Below are positions 53,524 through 63,349 of a DNA stretch of 64,000 bases, one piece after another. The first letter of the stretch is position 1. Every line of letters begins with the position of its first letter. Under the pieces are notes generated by a model that saw only the letters and a list, made by a program, of their open reading frames with translations, did not search any database and had not been told where the DNA came from. The stretch comes from Asparagopsis taxiformis (Eukaryota > Rhodophyta > Florideophyceae > Bonnemaisoniales > Bonnemaisoniaceae), in assembly GCA_030407315.1 (NCBI GenBank), contig JALQPE010001880.1, positions 1 to 64,000 of the forward strand, in the 5' to 3' direction. A program made the translations under genes and the position numbers.

Positions 53524-54802
53524 CGACGCGCGATGATTGTAGTTTAGAGCATAACCGCTGTTAACTGTTGCACATTTAGCTACGCATGGTGTAAAGTCTG
53601 ACTCTTCCGACCAATCTGTACACGTGTACCGAAAATATCTCCGCTGTGACTTTATCGCAGGCCGGTTACAGCTATCGATACAAACTGCACCCGCGCCGCT
53701 CCGGCAGCCGGCTGGCCGTCCGGTCAGCGGGCGGGGAGCTGACCAAATGGGGCGTACAGACGCTACACGCCACGGCTGAAACGCTCGTCGAGTGGAGCAA
53801 TGCTCTTTCCCTGCACCGCGTCGAATCAGCACCACCCGACTGACGGCGCAGAAATCAGGAGGCGCTGCTACGCCTCTGCGCCAATTCATTGATGCCGCAC
53901 ACGTACGAATCGTAGCATCCAACCACAACTCGTCAAAATCCACAACGTGACCTTGTTGGCAATGTCCATCCATCCGCGCGCCACGCCACGTGTCCGTCGC
54001 CTACTTTGGCGTCTGCTGACACACCCGATCCGCATCGTCGCGCCCGTCATGCTGCTTGCATACCCGCGCGCCTTTGCCGCCATTCGTGGCACACACACCC
54101 GCTCGTCACTCGCGCATCCGCGTCACAACGACACCCGCCGGAGCCCGCGCCGCGGGAGAGGTTGGTGGTACTGGCGAGCGGCTGTGACCGCCGATGGCGT
54201 CGTGCTGCAAATTCACCGCTCGCGTCGCGGGGATATACTGCGTGTAGGACGCATGTTCCGGCTCGGACGCGCCGTTGTGCGTCTGGACGGAGGCGCGGTG
54301 TCGGCGACGATTTGGTCGGCGTGCGGTAGACGAGCTTGTGGGTGCGCATGGCGCGGACCGTGACGCGATTGGAACGGGATGGAATGCTTTGTAACGAGGT
54401 GGACGATGCGCGTGTAGATTGTGTGATCGCATGACCTGTTGATTGATTGCCGTGCAGGAAGATGCCGTGCATGGTACTGGCGGCTGGTGCGTTTGATTGG
54501 GTGTCTGTGGATGCGGGAGCGCTGTGGACAGAGGATGGATATCTCGGCCGAGATGCCTCGTATCACGCGTCTCGGAGCGGATTTGGTACGACACGTGCCG
54601 TTGTCCGTTTCTGCGCACAACTACTCGATGTGATTTTCAATTTCGAGAAAATATCTGCGCCAATTACAATGGCCAGTATGCCCCGAGAAGCCCGGTTTGG
54701 ACCGGTCAGATTCTGGAACCTCGAATGGTGGATACGTGTGTTTGCTCGATGTCTTGTCTGTCTGTCATCTTGCTTCCAGCAGGTTTCCAAATGTCTCGAC
54801 AG
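53524..54802. other. Dispersed-repeat region, no supported gene
   Basis: The stretch at about 54040-54700 is a diverged copy of about 63350-64000. Several open frames cross it on both strands, all GC-rich and without domains. Confidence 0.45.
54040..54700 (+). repeat. Dispersed repeat, copy 1
   Basis: Shares landmarks with 63350-64000 in the same order, e.g. GCAAATTCAC, ATTGGAACGGGATGGAA, ACGACACGTGCCGTTG and CAATTACAATG, with many differences between. Confidence 0.65.
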
Positions 54803-55763
54803 TAGACGATTTCTGGTGTTGCCATATGGGAATATATGGAAATTGCATGGAAATTTTTGTGGCGCGTTTTGCTCAGCAGGCGGTGCCAGTATGGAGCCGA
54901 GTTTCGGCATACCTACGCCTGGGGGGAACTGGGTTACGATCTTACAGCGTAAATGTTAGGGCTAGAGAAGTAGAAGTTTTGCTCAAAAGTTTAATTGTGT
55001 GACGTAACGGCCTCGCTCCTAGTAACGCGCTGTGGTAAAAGACAGTTGTCCCCGAATCGAGATTCTGAAATGTTATGTAATGGTGTATTGCTTCGTTTGC
55101 TGAACTTGGTGCTGTGGAACTCGTTGCAACACCGAAACATTACCTTGATCTCATTTCGATTGTTACTGCACTGCTGTAGAAGCACTACCCAGAATATAGA
55201 GAGCAACGGTACGATTTGCAAAGGATTCCAAGTTGATCGCAGATGACGTTAGGTTTGCGTTCTGCACGGCGCACACCAAACGTCATCTTCGATGAATTTC
55301 ACAACCATGGCTTCTCGGAGTGCTGGACAAGCAGGCAGTGCTAGTTGCAAAGGCATATCTCACTTCAACTGACTACCTTTCGAAATGGATTAATTGCTTG
55401 CAGCTAAGCTGAGGCCGCAGCTTTTCATCTGTCTTGGCGTTCGCATGTTACTCCATCGAACGACAGCCAAATGAGATTGATGAGTGCAAAATCTCGCGCA
55501 GTGCAGCAGCATATCTCAGGACCTCGATTCGGGGACAACTGTCTTTTACCACAGCGCGTTACGTCACACAATTAAACTTTCGAGCAAAACTTCTACTTCT
55601 CTAGCCCTAACATTTACGCTGTAAGATCGTAACCCAGTTCCCCCCAGGCGTAGGTATGCCGAAACTCGGCTCCGTACTGGCACCGCCTGCTGAGCAAAAC
55701 GCGCCACAAAAATTTCCATGCAATTTCCATATATTCCCATATGGCAACACCAGAAATCGTCTA
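54803..55763. repeat. Fold-back element, about 240-bp inverted arms
   Basis: Arms 54803-55061 and 55523-55763 are near-perfect reverse complements; the left arm has an 18-bp extra segment near 55010-55030. The spacer of about 460 bp has no gene. It resembles a fold-back or large MITE; no clear target duplication is visible. Confidence 0.85.
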
Positions 55764-56012
55764 GTATCAAGTGTCCTGTTTATGCGCAACATGATGCAAT
55801 TCAAATCAGTGTTGCTGGAACACCAAGTCACATCACTCGACCAACAAGTTGTGCTCTCCTCGCCATTGCGCTTGGAAAGTCACAGCGATGAACGTCGCCC
55901 CAGTTGTTTTCAGCAACATTTAAGGGAACACGAACGGTAGTTGGGGTGCTCTCCATATTTGTCCATGATACAGAGTTAGACTTAGCACCTATTGTTTACA
56001 CGTCTATCACCA

Positions 56013-56633
56013 ATGAGTAGAATACCATTTATAATATCCCTATCATTGCTCTGCGCACTGTGGGACGCAGTCGCATCACATGGCTTTCTTTCAGATCCTC
56101 CACAGAGAGGAAATTTAGTCGGTAGATGGTCTGATATTGTAGTGGACCGTAACGCACCAGCAGACCCGTATCTACACTTTCCGGCGGGACGGAAGGGGGG
56201 AGGACCTGGCCAAAACGTAGGGTCTAAATCTCAAGAAAAGGCTGGAAACTTCAATTGGACTCCATACGACCCATTCTCTCCCTCTTTCGTATGGCGAGCC
56301 GGCGTGTGCGGGGATGAAAAGGGGAAGAAGCAGGACCATTTGCGTGGTGGAATCTACTATTACAATGCAACCATTGTACGTACATACCAGAAGGACAGTG
56401 TGATTGGCATTTCAGTAAAAATCATATCAAACCATCGCGGAATCATGGAGCTTTTTCTGTGCGATGTTGATAAATGTGGAGGCGAAATATCAGAGCAATG
56501 TTTCCAGAAGGGGCATTGTTTCAAATTGAAACGAGCGCAATCGCAATGTGACCGTCCGACGGAAAAGAGGTGTGGACCGATTGATGAGAAGTATCCAGGC
56601 AGATGGTATTTTCCATGTAGGCACGGTGCAGTA
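56013..56633 (+). pseudogene. AA15-like lytic polysaccharide monooxygenase, N-terminal part (split by Gypsy-2)
   Basis: ATG 56013. Signal peptide MSRIPFIISLSLLCALWDAVAS, then mature His1 in HGFLSDPPQRGNLVGR, the copper histidine-brace N-terminus. Later come VWRAGVCGDEKGK and the second brace His in ISNHRGIMELFLC (about 56430-56460), in AA15 order, with Cys at expected places. Coding is unbroken to codon GTA at 56631-56633, where the Gypsy-2 LTR begins. It resumes at 62279 in the same frame. AA15 enzymes oxidatively cut chitin or cellulose outside the cell. The two halves have no other lesion (total 289 residues), so the gene was probably working when hit. Confidence 0.88.
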
Positions 56634-57000
56634 TGTAGCAAATCTTTGTTCCTCTCTTCGCAATATCCTGTGACCTTTCTTGACAATGTTCGATACACTG
56701 TGGAGTTAGTTTAATTTTTGTTTATGACCAGAGTTTTTGATCCTGGTCAAAGTTGATCATTTCAGATGATGATCTGATATTGCCTCCTCTGATGATGGCT
56801 CTCTCTCTATTAGAGGGCATTTCATCTCCACTTAAATGTTGTTTGTGGAGTCAATGTTGATTGTTATCAACATTATCTATCCGTTTGTGATATGTCTGAA
56901 GTATTCTATCTAATTATTTCAACGGTAGTTCAAGTTGTCTGTTATTTGCATTCTGCAAATATTTTGTAGCTTGTATCGCTTCAAGCCACAAATGGCTACA
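56634..57000 (-). repeat. Gypsy-2 3' LTR (367 bp)
   Basis: Contains a 64-bp segment (about 56865-56929) missing from the right LTR. Confidence 0.92.
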
Positions 57001-57033
57001 CCGCCCCATGCTCTGGAACAGAGTATCATTATG

Positions 57034-60000
57034 TCATTTGCTTTGATCAAGTTGTCTGATGGCTTCCTTGGCGGTCTTCGTCCGATGTTTTGATAGGAAT
57101 GTCTTCAACATTTCAGGAACGTCTTGATGTATGTTCTGTAGTGGCTCCCATGTGTGATCTTTTTGATTAGGTAGTCCATCCCATTCAACATAAATGTAGA
57201 ATCTTCCCATTCTCTTCTTCACGTCCTTGAGATGTTTTATGTCCTCATATTCTGCCTCTGTATGTGATGCATGTCGTATGAGGTCTGGTGATGCATCAAC
57301 ACCATCCATATCATTTCTGTATAGCATGAGCCTTACAGCGTGTACTCGTTGTGTTTTGTTATCGGTGAGGCTTGTTACTTCATATACCCAATCGCTAATT
57401 ATTCTGGTGATCCTTTGTGGTCCTTGCCATTTGAAAGATAGCTTATGACCTTTCTTCTGTGCTCGATGCACTAAAACAAAGTCTCCAGTAGTAAATGTGG
57501 GTGTGACAAGTTTCGTTTGCTTGTTATGTTCTATAATATGCCGTTCCCTGTTTTCTCTGACAAGTTTTTCCACATCTTGGTGCATCTTGTCGATACATCT
57601 TTGTAGTTCGTCAATGTTGACAACTTGTCTGCAGCGAGTGTATGTCATTCTGTCTCCTGTATCTTTCATATAACCAATTGTTCCTCTGTTTGGTTTTGTC
57701 CCTGTCATAACTTCCAGAGGGGATCTGTATGTTCCGTCCTCTCTTCTTCCGAGTCTTTGCAGTGGAGATTCGTTCATGACACGTTGTATGATGTGTACAA
57801 TCGTCGGCCAGTCTTGAGGTGCAAGACGTAATTCGGAAAGCAGTGCAGATGCTGCTCGTAATACTTCTTTGCAACATCTCTCCACAGAACCGTTACTCCA
57901 TGGGGAGTATGCAGTAGTGAAATGGTGCTTGATACGATATTCTCTGGTCAAATGTCGTATGACCTTGTTTTTGAAGTGGGAACCTCTGTCGGATACAAAT
58001 ACATCCATCGTTGAGAATGTCTTTATCCACGACAGGATTTGTTCAGCAACGTGTTCAGCCTCAGCTACTTTTGCAGGGCAAAGCCAGACGTAGCTTGATA
58101 GATTGTCCTTCAATATTAAAATGTACTTCAATTCATCTATTCCTCTTCCCATGTAGAGGTAGTCAAAGTGCAGGACTTGATTCGGTGTTTTTGCCATTAT
58201 GCTATGTCCTAGTGGTCTGGGAACTCTTTCACCGCTTCTTGATAGGATGCAATGTACACAGTTCTGTACAAATACCTTGGTGTCATTGGTCATGTTATTC
58301 CAAAAGTACTGTTCTTTGAGTGTGCTCTCAGTGGCAGCAGCACCTCTGTGACCTCCAGTACCGCAGTGTGAAATGACAAGTAGTTTCATCTGCAATTCAA
58401 TGTCATTGTCAGGAATCCATAATTTCTTTCTTATTGTCATCATTCCATCATTGTCTGCGTGAACATGTTGTGGTGCATGTTTTCTGTGGTGTATTTGTGA
58501 TTTACGAATGGTTGAAATGTCAGGCCAGGTGAATGTTTCCTTGAATGGTGATTCCACAATGTCCATGCTTTTCAATGTTTCTCGTATGGAGCGTATTGCG
58601 GAAGTGCGCTTCTTCCTGTATCCAACAAGCCATCTAGTCATGATGTCTGCCATGACGTTTTCGTTTCCTGCTATGTGCTCGATGGTGTATTGAAATCTTG
58701 ACAGATAGAGTGCCCATCTTTGAACCTTATTGACAATGTGTCTGCCAATTGTCGGCTCTATTGATAGCGGATTGAATATGAATAAGAGGTTTCGGTGGTC
58801 TGTGTAGATGTGTGTGTCATGTTGTCCAACCAATAGATAGTCGAGTTTTTTGAAGACTTGGTAAACTGCAAATCCTTCCTTTTCGAAAGTGGTCCAATGC
58901 AGTTCGTTGTTCCTGAAAGCGGAGCTGATGAATGCGAGTGGTTGGTGTCGTTGCGACATGGTGGGTTTTTGAAGTTCGTCTGCGTCACATTGTGTGACAA
59001 CAGCAGCCCAGTGAGTGTCAGACGCGTCCGTGTATATGCACGTCTGTTTGTTTGGGTGAGGATGAGCAAGTTTGACTGAGTCGCGAAGACTGTTATGTAA
59101 TGAAGTGAATGCGTTCACGTGTATGCGGCCCCATGACAGTCTAGCGAGAGGTATGCTTGCAATAGACTTTCGGGTGCGCTTGCCAGCTAATTTGTATGCA
59201 TCTTCGATAATTTGTTTGAGTGGTTCTATCCGGCTGGCGAAGTCCGGTATAGAATAGGACATCCATTGTAGGCAGTGGATGAACTGTGATAGTTCTCCAG
59301 CGTTCTCCGGTGTAGTGATGTTCTGTAGTCCATTCAAGTTCTTTGGATCAAACTGAACTCCTGCGGCGTCGATTATTCTTCCACACCATTTGATAGATGT
59401 GCTGTATAGCTCGCATTTTGTTGCAGAAACTTTAAGGTTTCGTTGACGGCATATTTGTAGGAATTCTCGTAGTGTCTCGAGTAGGCCATGTTCCGTACTA
59501 TGATGTAAGATAAAATCGTCTTGCCAGGCTTTGACATTATTTCGTAGTGATGCAAAGCATGGTTCAACTCTTGATTGAAAGTTGGAAGCGGAGTTTTTCG
59601 CGCCTTGTGGTGAGCGAGTTGGAGAAAATATGCCTTCGGGGGTAGTGAAACTTAACACGTCCATGCTTCCTTCATCGAGGGGTAATTGCCAATATCCCGA
59701 GCAGAAGTCAATCGAGGCAAAATGTTTGCTACCTGCAAAGTCGGCGCACTCGCTGTCGATATGTGGCATGGGCCATCCGACTGCCAGAGTGGCAGCATTG
59801 ACAGGTCTATAGTCGAAATTGATGCGATATTTCTTCGACTTTGGTTTTAGTACCAAAAGTGGTGCAGCAGCCCATGTGGCGTTGTAGTTAGGCTTGATAA
59901 ATCCGTAGCTCTGTGCACGATTCAGGAAGGCAGTGAGGTATTTCCGTTGTTCAGGACTGTATCTCCTAGTTCGTGTGAGAATTGGTGTGGCATCTGAGGT

Positions 60001-60936
60001 GATCTGCACCTTCATTGGTTCCACGTCTGTTGGTGGGTCGTTTCCTAGTCTGATCCTGAATACATCTCTATACTCGCGCAGCATTTCTCGCATATGCTTA
60101 TCGCCTGTATGAGAAAGACCGTTGTTATTTGACTTTATCACCAGTTCTTCCAGTGCCATTTTGATATCCTCTTCCTTGTCTTGCCCAAGTTCGAGGTATA
60201 TGGAGTTGTCATTTTCATTTTCATCAGTTGTCCCTCTGTCGCAATGGTATACGCCATTCTCGGACAGGAGTCTTGCAATGCTTCCATTAACATGGTTGTC
60301 GTCGGGATGCAATTCATTCGCATCTACCGATCCATTGTATTTGTCGCACGCTGCAGCCAGGGCTTTCTTGGCGTCTAGGCCGAGTGCCGTCAGTAGTCCT
60401 CTGCTCAGCAGTGGATCGCTTGCATTTTGTGTTGAGACATACCAAGTGACATTTCGAATGGTGAGTGTTGTCGCGTGTCTGACGATTATCTGTATGTCCA
60501 GTGTGACCATGTTGTCGCATTCGACAAATACGTTTTGCCCATTGGAGTCTTCCTTGACTGCCATTTCGAATTTTCGTGGCACTTCTAGTCGCTGTATCTG
60601 CATATTTGCATTTCCGGAGCGGAGAGTGTGGAAGAGATCAGGTGGCATTAGATTGATACAACTGCCGATGTCCGCGCAGGTTGGTCTGCGCTCAATTCCT
60701 GCAAACACTGTGTCAATCATTGAATTATCTTCTGCCTGTGTTCCTCTGACATGTCTCGTCAGGTTTCCTTCCGGTGTCGCGTTTGAGCTTTCTCGATTCT
60801 TGCACTCTTCTCTCCATTTACGGATGATTCCGTGTTTTTCTTCCTTCGGTGTCATCTTGCAGTCTCGTAGATAGTGTTTCATGGAACATTTCTTATTCAA
60901 ACATGCTGGAAGTTCGTTCATATTATTCCCATTCAT
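57034..60936 (-). CDS. Gypsy-2 pol polyprotein with C-terminal chromodomain
   Basis: 1300 codons, unbroken. Knuckle-like CLNKKCSMKHYLRDC at the start (about 60910-60865); protease-like CADIGSCINLM (about 60675); reverse transcriptase with WQDD in place of the usual YxDD (KAWQDDFIL, about 59530); RNase H with YTDASDTHW (about 59030) and YTDHRNL; integrase zinc part HCGTGGHRG and CVHC, then LHFDYLYMG, SDRGSHF and GSVERCCKE as D, D, E (about 58170-57870); chromodomain YIYVEWDGLPNQKDHTWEP (about 57200-57140). The non-canonical Gln in the RT active-site motif is seen in some Gypsy branches. Chromodomains guide integration to marked chromatin. Confidence 0.93.
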   Translation of the reverse strand: MNGNNMNELPACLNKKCSMKHYLRDCKMTPKEEKHGIIRKWREECKNRESSNATPEGNLTRHVRGTQAEDNSMIDTVFAGIERRPTCADIGSCINLMPPDLFHTLRSGNANMQIQRLEVPRKFEMAVKEDSNGQNVFVECDNMVTLDIQIIVRHATTLTIRNVTWYVSTQNASDPLLSRGLLTALGLDAKKALAAACDKYNGSVDANELHPDDNHVNGSIARLLSENGVYHCDRGTTDENENDNSIYLELGQDKEEDIKMALEELVIKSNNNGLSHTGDKHMREMLREYRDVFRIRLGNDPPTDVEPMKVQITSDATPILTRTRRYSPEQRKYLTAFLNRAQSYGFIKPNYNATWAAAPLLVLKPKSKKYRINFDYRPVNAATLAVGWPMPHIDSECADFAGSKHFASIDFCSGYWQLPLDEGSMDVLSFTTPEGIFSPTRSPQGAKNSASNFQSRVEPCFASLRNNVKAWQDDFILHHSTEHGLLETLREFLQICRQRNLKVSATKCELYSTSIKWCGRIIDAAGVQFDPKNLNGLQNITTPENAGELSQFIHCLQWMSYSIPDFASRIEPLKQIIEDAYKLAGKRTRKSIASIPLARLSWGRIHVNAFTSLHNSLRDSVKLAHPHPNKQTCIYTDASDTHWAAVVTQCDADELQKPTMSQRHQPLAFISSAFRNNELHWTTFEKEGFAVYQVFKKLDYLLVGQHDTHIYTDHRNLLFIFNPLSIEPTIGRHIVNKVQRWALYLSRFQYTIEHIAGNENVMADIMTRWLVGYRKKRTSAIRSIRETLKSMDIVESPFKETFTWPDISTIRKSQIHHRKHAPQHVHADNDGMMTIRKKLWIPDNDIELQMKLLVISHCGTGGHRGAAATESTLKEQYFWNNMTNDTKVFVQNCVHCILSRSGERVPRPLGHSIMAKTPNQVLHFDYLYMGRGIDELKYILILKDNLSSYVWLCPAKVAEAEHVAEQILSWIKTFSTMDVFVSDRGSHFKNKVIRHLTREYRIKHHFTTAYSPWSNGSVERCCKEVLRAASALLSELRLAPQDWPTIVHIIQRVMNESPLQRLGRREDGTYRSPLEVMTGTKPNRGTIGYMKDTGDRMTYTRCRQVVNIDELQRCIDKMHQDVEKLVRENRERHIIEHNKQTKLVTPTFTTGDFVLVHRAQKKGHKLSFKWQGPQRITRIISDWVYEVTSLTDNKTQRVHAVRLMLYRNDMDGVDASPDLIRHASHTEAEYEDIKHLKDVKKRMGRFYIYVEWDGLPNQKDHTWEPLQNIHQDVPEMLKTFLSKHRTKTAKEAIRQLDQSK

Positions 60937-61726
60937 GCTGCTTCCGTGAGATTTGTAATCACGGTTAGAGTTGTTTTTCTCTGGTTCCTTCTGGAGTTAC
61001 TGTTACTCCTTCGTGATCGGCTAGACGACTGGTGGTGTTTTTGGTTGGCGTTTGTTTCGGAATTCGAAATTCGTTCGCTCATTTCTTGTATGCTTTCTGC
61101 CTTCTTGGATGCATATTCCAGAAACTCCTTCCAATTCTCGCGCAGTTCTTCGTTGTATGTGAATGCGTTGGTCACGTATTCGCGCAGAGTCCGGGGGTGA
61201 AAGCGCTGAGTGATGAGTTTGATAGCCATTTCTGTGTTTTTTCACGAAAATCCTTATATCCTATCTCCTCCATTTTGTCTTCGAAGTCGGCAGCTAGTTG
61301 ATACACTCTGCATCCGGCATCATCAATTGTCGTGTCCATTTTTAGGCTTGATACTGCATGATTGATCTTCCTTGAGCAAATCTTCTCTTCGCTTCTTGGA
61401 CCAGCAATCTTCTGTATGCACTGCTTAATATGATCCCCAGTGATTCTTCTGAGATCCACATTTGGTGCTATGTCGTCGAAGTATCCAAATCCGTGCATGG
61501 ACTTGAGAAGTCTTGGACAGAGTGATAATCGCATGGAAACTGGTTGTATTGGTTGTCCATCTCTTTCTCTCAATGCGATTTCTAGTTCATATTGGTGCCT
61601 TTCCCTGAGAAATCTGACAGCGTTGGCTGGGTCGATTTTCTCTAGTTTTGGATGCGCAATGGGCTCAAATATTAGAGGAGCCCGGTTGTTTGTGGTTTTG
61701 TTCCTGCTTCTTGTAGCTTCAGCCAT
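60933..61726 (-). CDS. Gypsy-2 gag, in two frames
   Basis: First frame from ATG 61726 (MAEATRSRNKTTNNRAP) to about 61172; second frame from about 61229 (MAIKLITQRFHPRTLREYV) to 60933, in -1 relation, ending in a basic Ser/Arg tail (SSSRSRRSNSNSRRNQRK). The change lies at a run of six A near 61240. A C-terminal overlap of four bases joins it to pol. The frame change could be an indel; a programmed shift is less likely because the AAAAAAC string is in the wrong phase. Confidence 0.75.
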
Positions 61727-61971
61727 TTTGGCGTGATCGGAGGTGGCTCCGTTTTTCCTGTGTGCTGCCGTGACAGATCAATGTGTCTGTTCGAGATCCT
61801 TCCTTTTGGTGATTGTCGGAGGATGTTTATGCTTTATGCTCAACAGTGTTCTGTTGTCTGGTACGGTTTTTGTCTTGAAAGAAACGTCAGATTGGTGATG
61901 TCAAACTGAACAGTTCAACAAGTGTTAAGGGTCAAATGTTGAGAAGTTCCAGTCAACAACAGATATATATC

Positions 61972-62274
61972 TGTAGCAAATCTTTGTTCCTCTCTTCGCA
62001 ATATCCTGTGACCTTTCTTGACAATGTTCGATACACTGTGGAGTTAGTTTAATTTTTGTTTATGACCAGAGTTTTTGATCCTGGTCAAAGTTGATCATTT
62101 CAGATGATGATCTGATATTGCCTCCTCTGATGATGGCTCTCTCTCTATTAGAGGGCATTTCATCTCCACTTAAATGTTGTTTGTGGAGTCAATGTTGATT
62201 GTTATAAGTTGTCTGTTATTTGCATTCTGCAAATATTTTGTAGCTTGTATCGCTTCAAGCCACAAATGGCTACA
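61972..62274 (-). repeat. Gypsy-2 5' LTR (303 bp)
   Basis: Same as 56634-57000 except for the 64-bp segment; ends with GCTACA followed by AGTA. Confidence 0.92.
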
Positions 62275-62278
62275 AGTA

Positions 62279-62527
62279 AAAGCGAAATTTAGCACGTCGG
62301 AGATTCACTATGAATTGCCTAAAGGGCTCAAATGTGAGCATTGTGTGCTGCAGTGGTATTGGGCTTCGGCAAAGCAGTGTAGCGTAGAAGGAATATTGGA
62401 CTATTTGAATATGGTTGCTGATCGAGGTCAATGGAGGCGGTGTATAAAAATTAACAGTGGGAAGGCGTGTGGAGGTCGTTTTTTTCCACAAGAGTATTAT
62501 CAATGTGCTGATGTAAGAATTGTGTGA
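62279..62527 (+). pseudogene. AA15-like LPMO, C-terminal part after Gypsy-2
   Basis: Continues from 56633 in frame: KAKFSTSEIHYELPKGLKC, then EHCVLQWYW, which is the AA15 C-terminal strand pair, and ends QEYYQCADVRIV with a stop at 62525-62527. Cys residues complete the family disulfide set. Frames starting upstream inside the LTR are artefacts. Confidence 0.88.
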
Positions 62528-63349
62528 ATCGGACGGAAGCAAGTCCCAAATCAAAATTGCACGGTACAGGTGAGGGAACAGATACAACCTCCCGCTGCAC
62601 ACCGAATACAGCGTCAGAGCTGGTGATTCAATTACAACAATGGACTGCACCGGACTGATAAAGTAGCGGCCGTCGCCACAAACTAGAATGAACAACGAGA
62701 AGAATCATCAGACTCGAGGTTGCCATACAACAGAGGATGGGTGAAACCAGTATGATTTGTAGTTACGATCATAAGCTTAGAATCAGAGCCAATTACTAAG
62801 GCAATTGAATCACTCTCTCAGATGAGATCAGAATAGACAAAAAGATGCCCTCCAAATGGCCTCACAGGGATTCGAACCCACGCACCCAAAGAGAGAATTC
62901 GAGAATGGCAAAGTCTCATGCTACAGCCCTGGAACCAAGTACAATACAAACCTCAACCTCCATCGACATCGCTATCGAGAGCAATAAACAGCGTGCAGCG
63001 TTCAATTCTTTCCCGTTCCTCTATTTAAACCAGAACGTCTAAAAACAACGCAGTTCAACCCCATAGCTTGGAAAGTGCGTGGCCAATTCAGGCAACAGCA
63101 TTCAATTCACAACGAAAGCTGCAAGACGCAAAAGCACAATAAGCTTCAGGACGTTTCGCAGTTGGAAACGCAGCACGCCTAACAACGTCAGTTCGATACC
63201 CCTGTACCAACGAGCTTCATCGTCACTTGTGGCGTGCATTTCATCCGCTCATCCCCGCCTCCCGCCCTCAGCGCTCGCATTGTCGCCGCATAAACCTCTC
63301 CACACCGCACGCGCCACGACACGGGCATGCGCTGCGGTGACACCAGGGC
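62528..63349. other. No supported gene; tRNA-like fragment
   Basis: At 62868-62878 the minus strand reads GGTTCGAATCC, a perfect tRNA B box. The matching A box and acceptor pairing are poor, so it is more likely a tRNA-derived repeat than a tRNA gene. Confidence 0.35.
62855..62945 (-). repeat. tRNA-like sequence with perfect B box
   Basis: B box GGTTCGAATCC at 62878-62868; no clean cloverleaf could be folded by eye. Confidence 0.3.

Larger units (their letters stand above)
56634..62274 (-). mobile_element. Gypsy-2 LTR retrotransposon (5.6 kb)
   Basis: LTRs at 56634-57000 (367 bp) and 61972-62274 (303 bp), TGTAGC...GCTACA on the plus strand. They are the same except for a 64-bp segment present only in the left one. 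Target duplication AGTA is at 56630-56633 and 62275-62278. The coding strand is minus: gag at the right, pol to the left. A purine tract (GCATGGGGCGG) touches the left, 3' LTR. The presumed primer site next to the right LTR starts GATATATATC rather than TGG. Confidence 0.94.

Noticed and set aside
61235..61250. AAAAAAC as a -1 slippery site in Gypsy-2 gag
   Set aside because: The heptamer is not in the required X-XXY-YYZ phase relative to the gag frame.
62855..62945. A functional tRNA gene on the minus strand
   Set aside because: B box is perfect but the A box, anticodon arm and acceptor stem do not pair convincingly.
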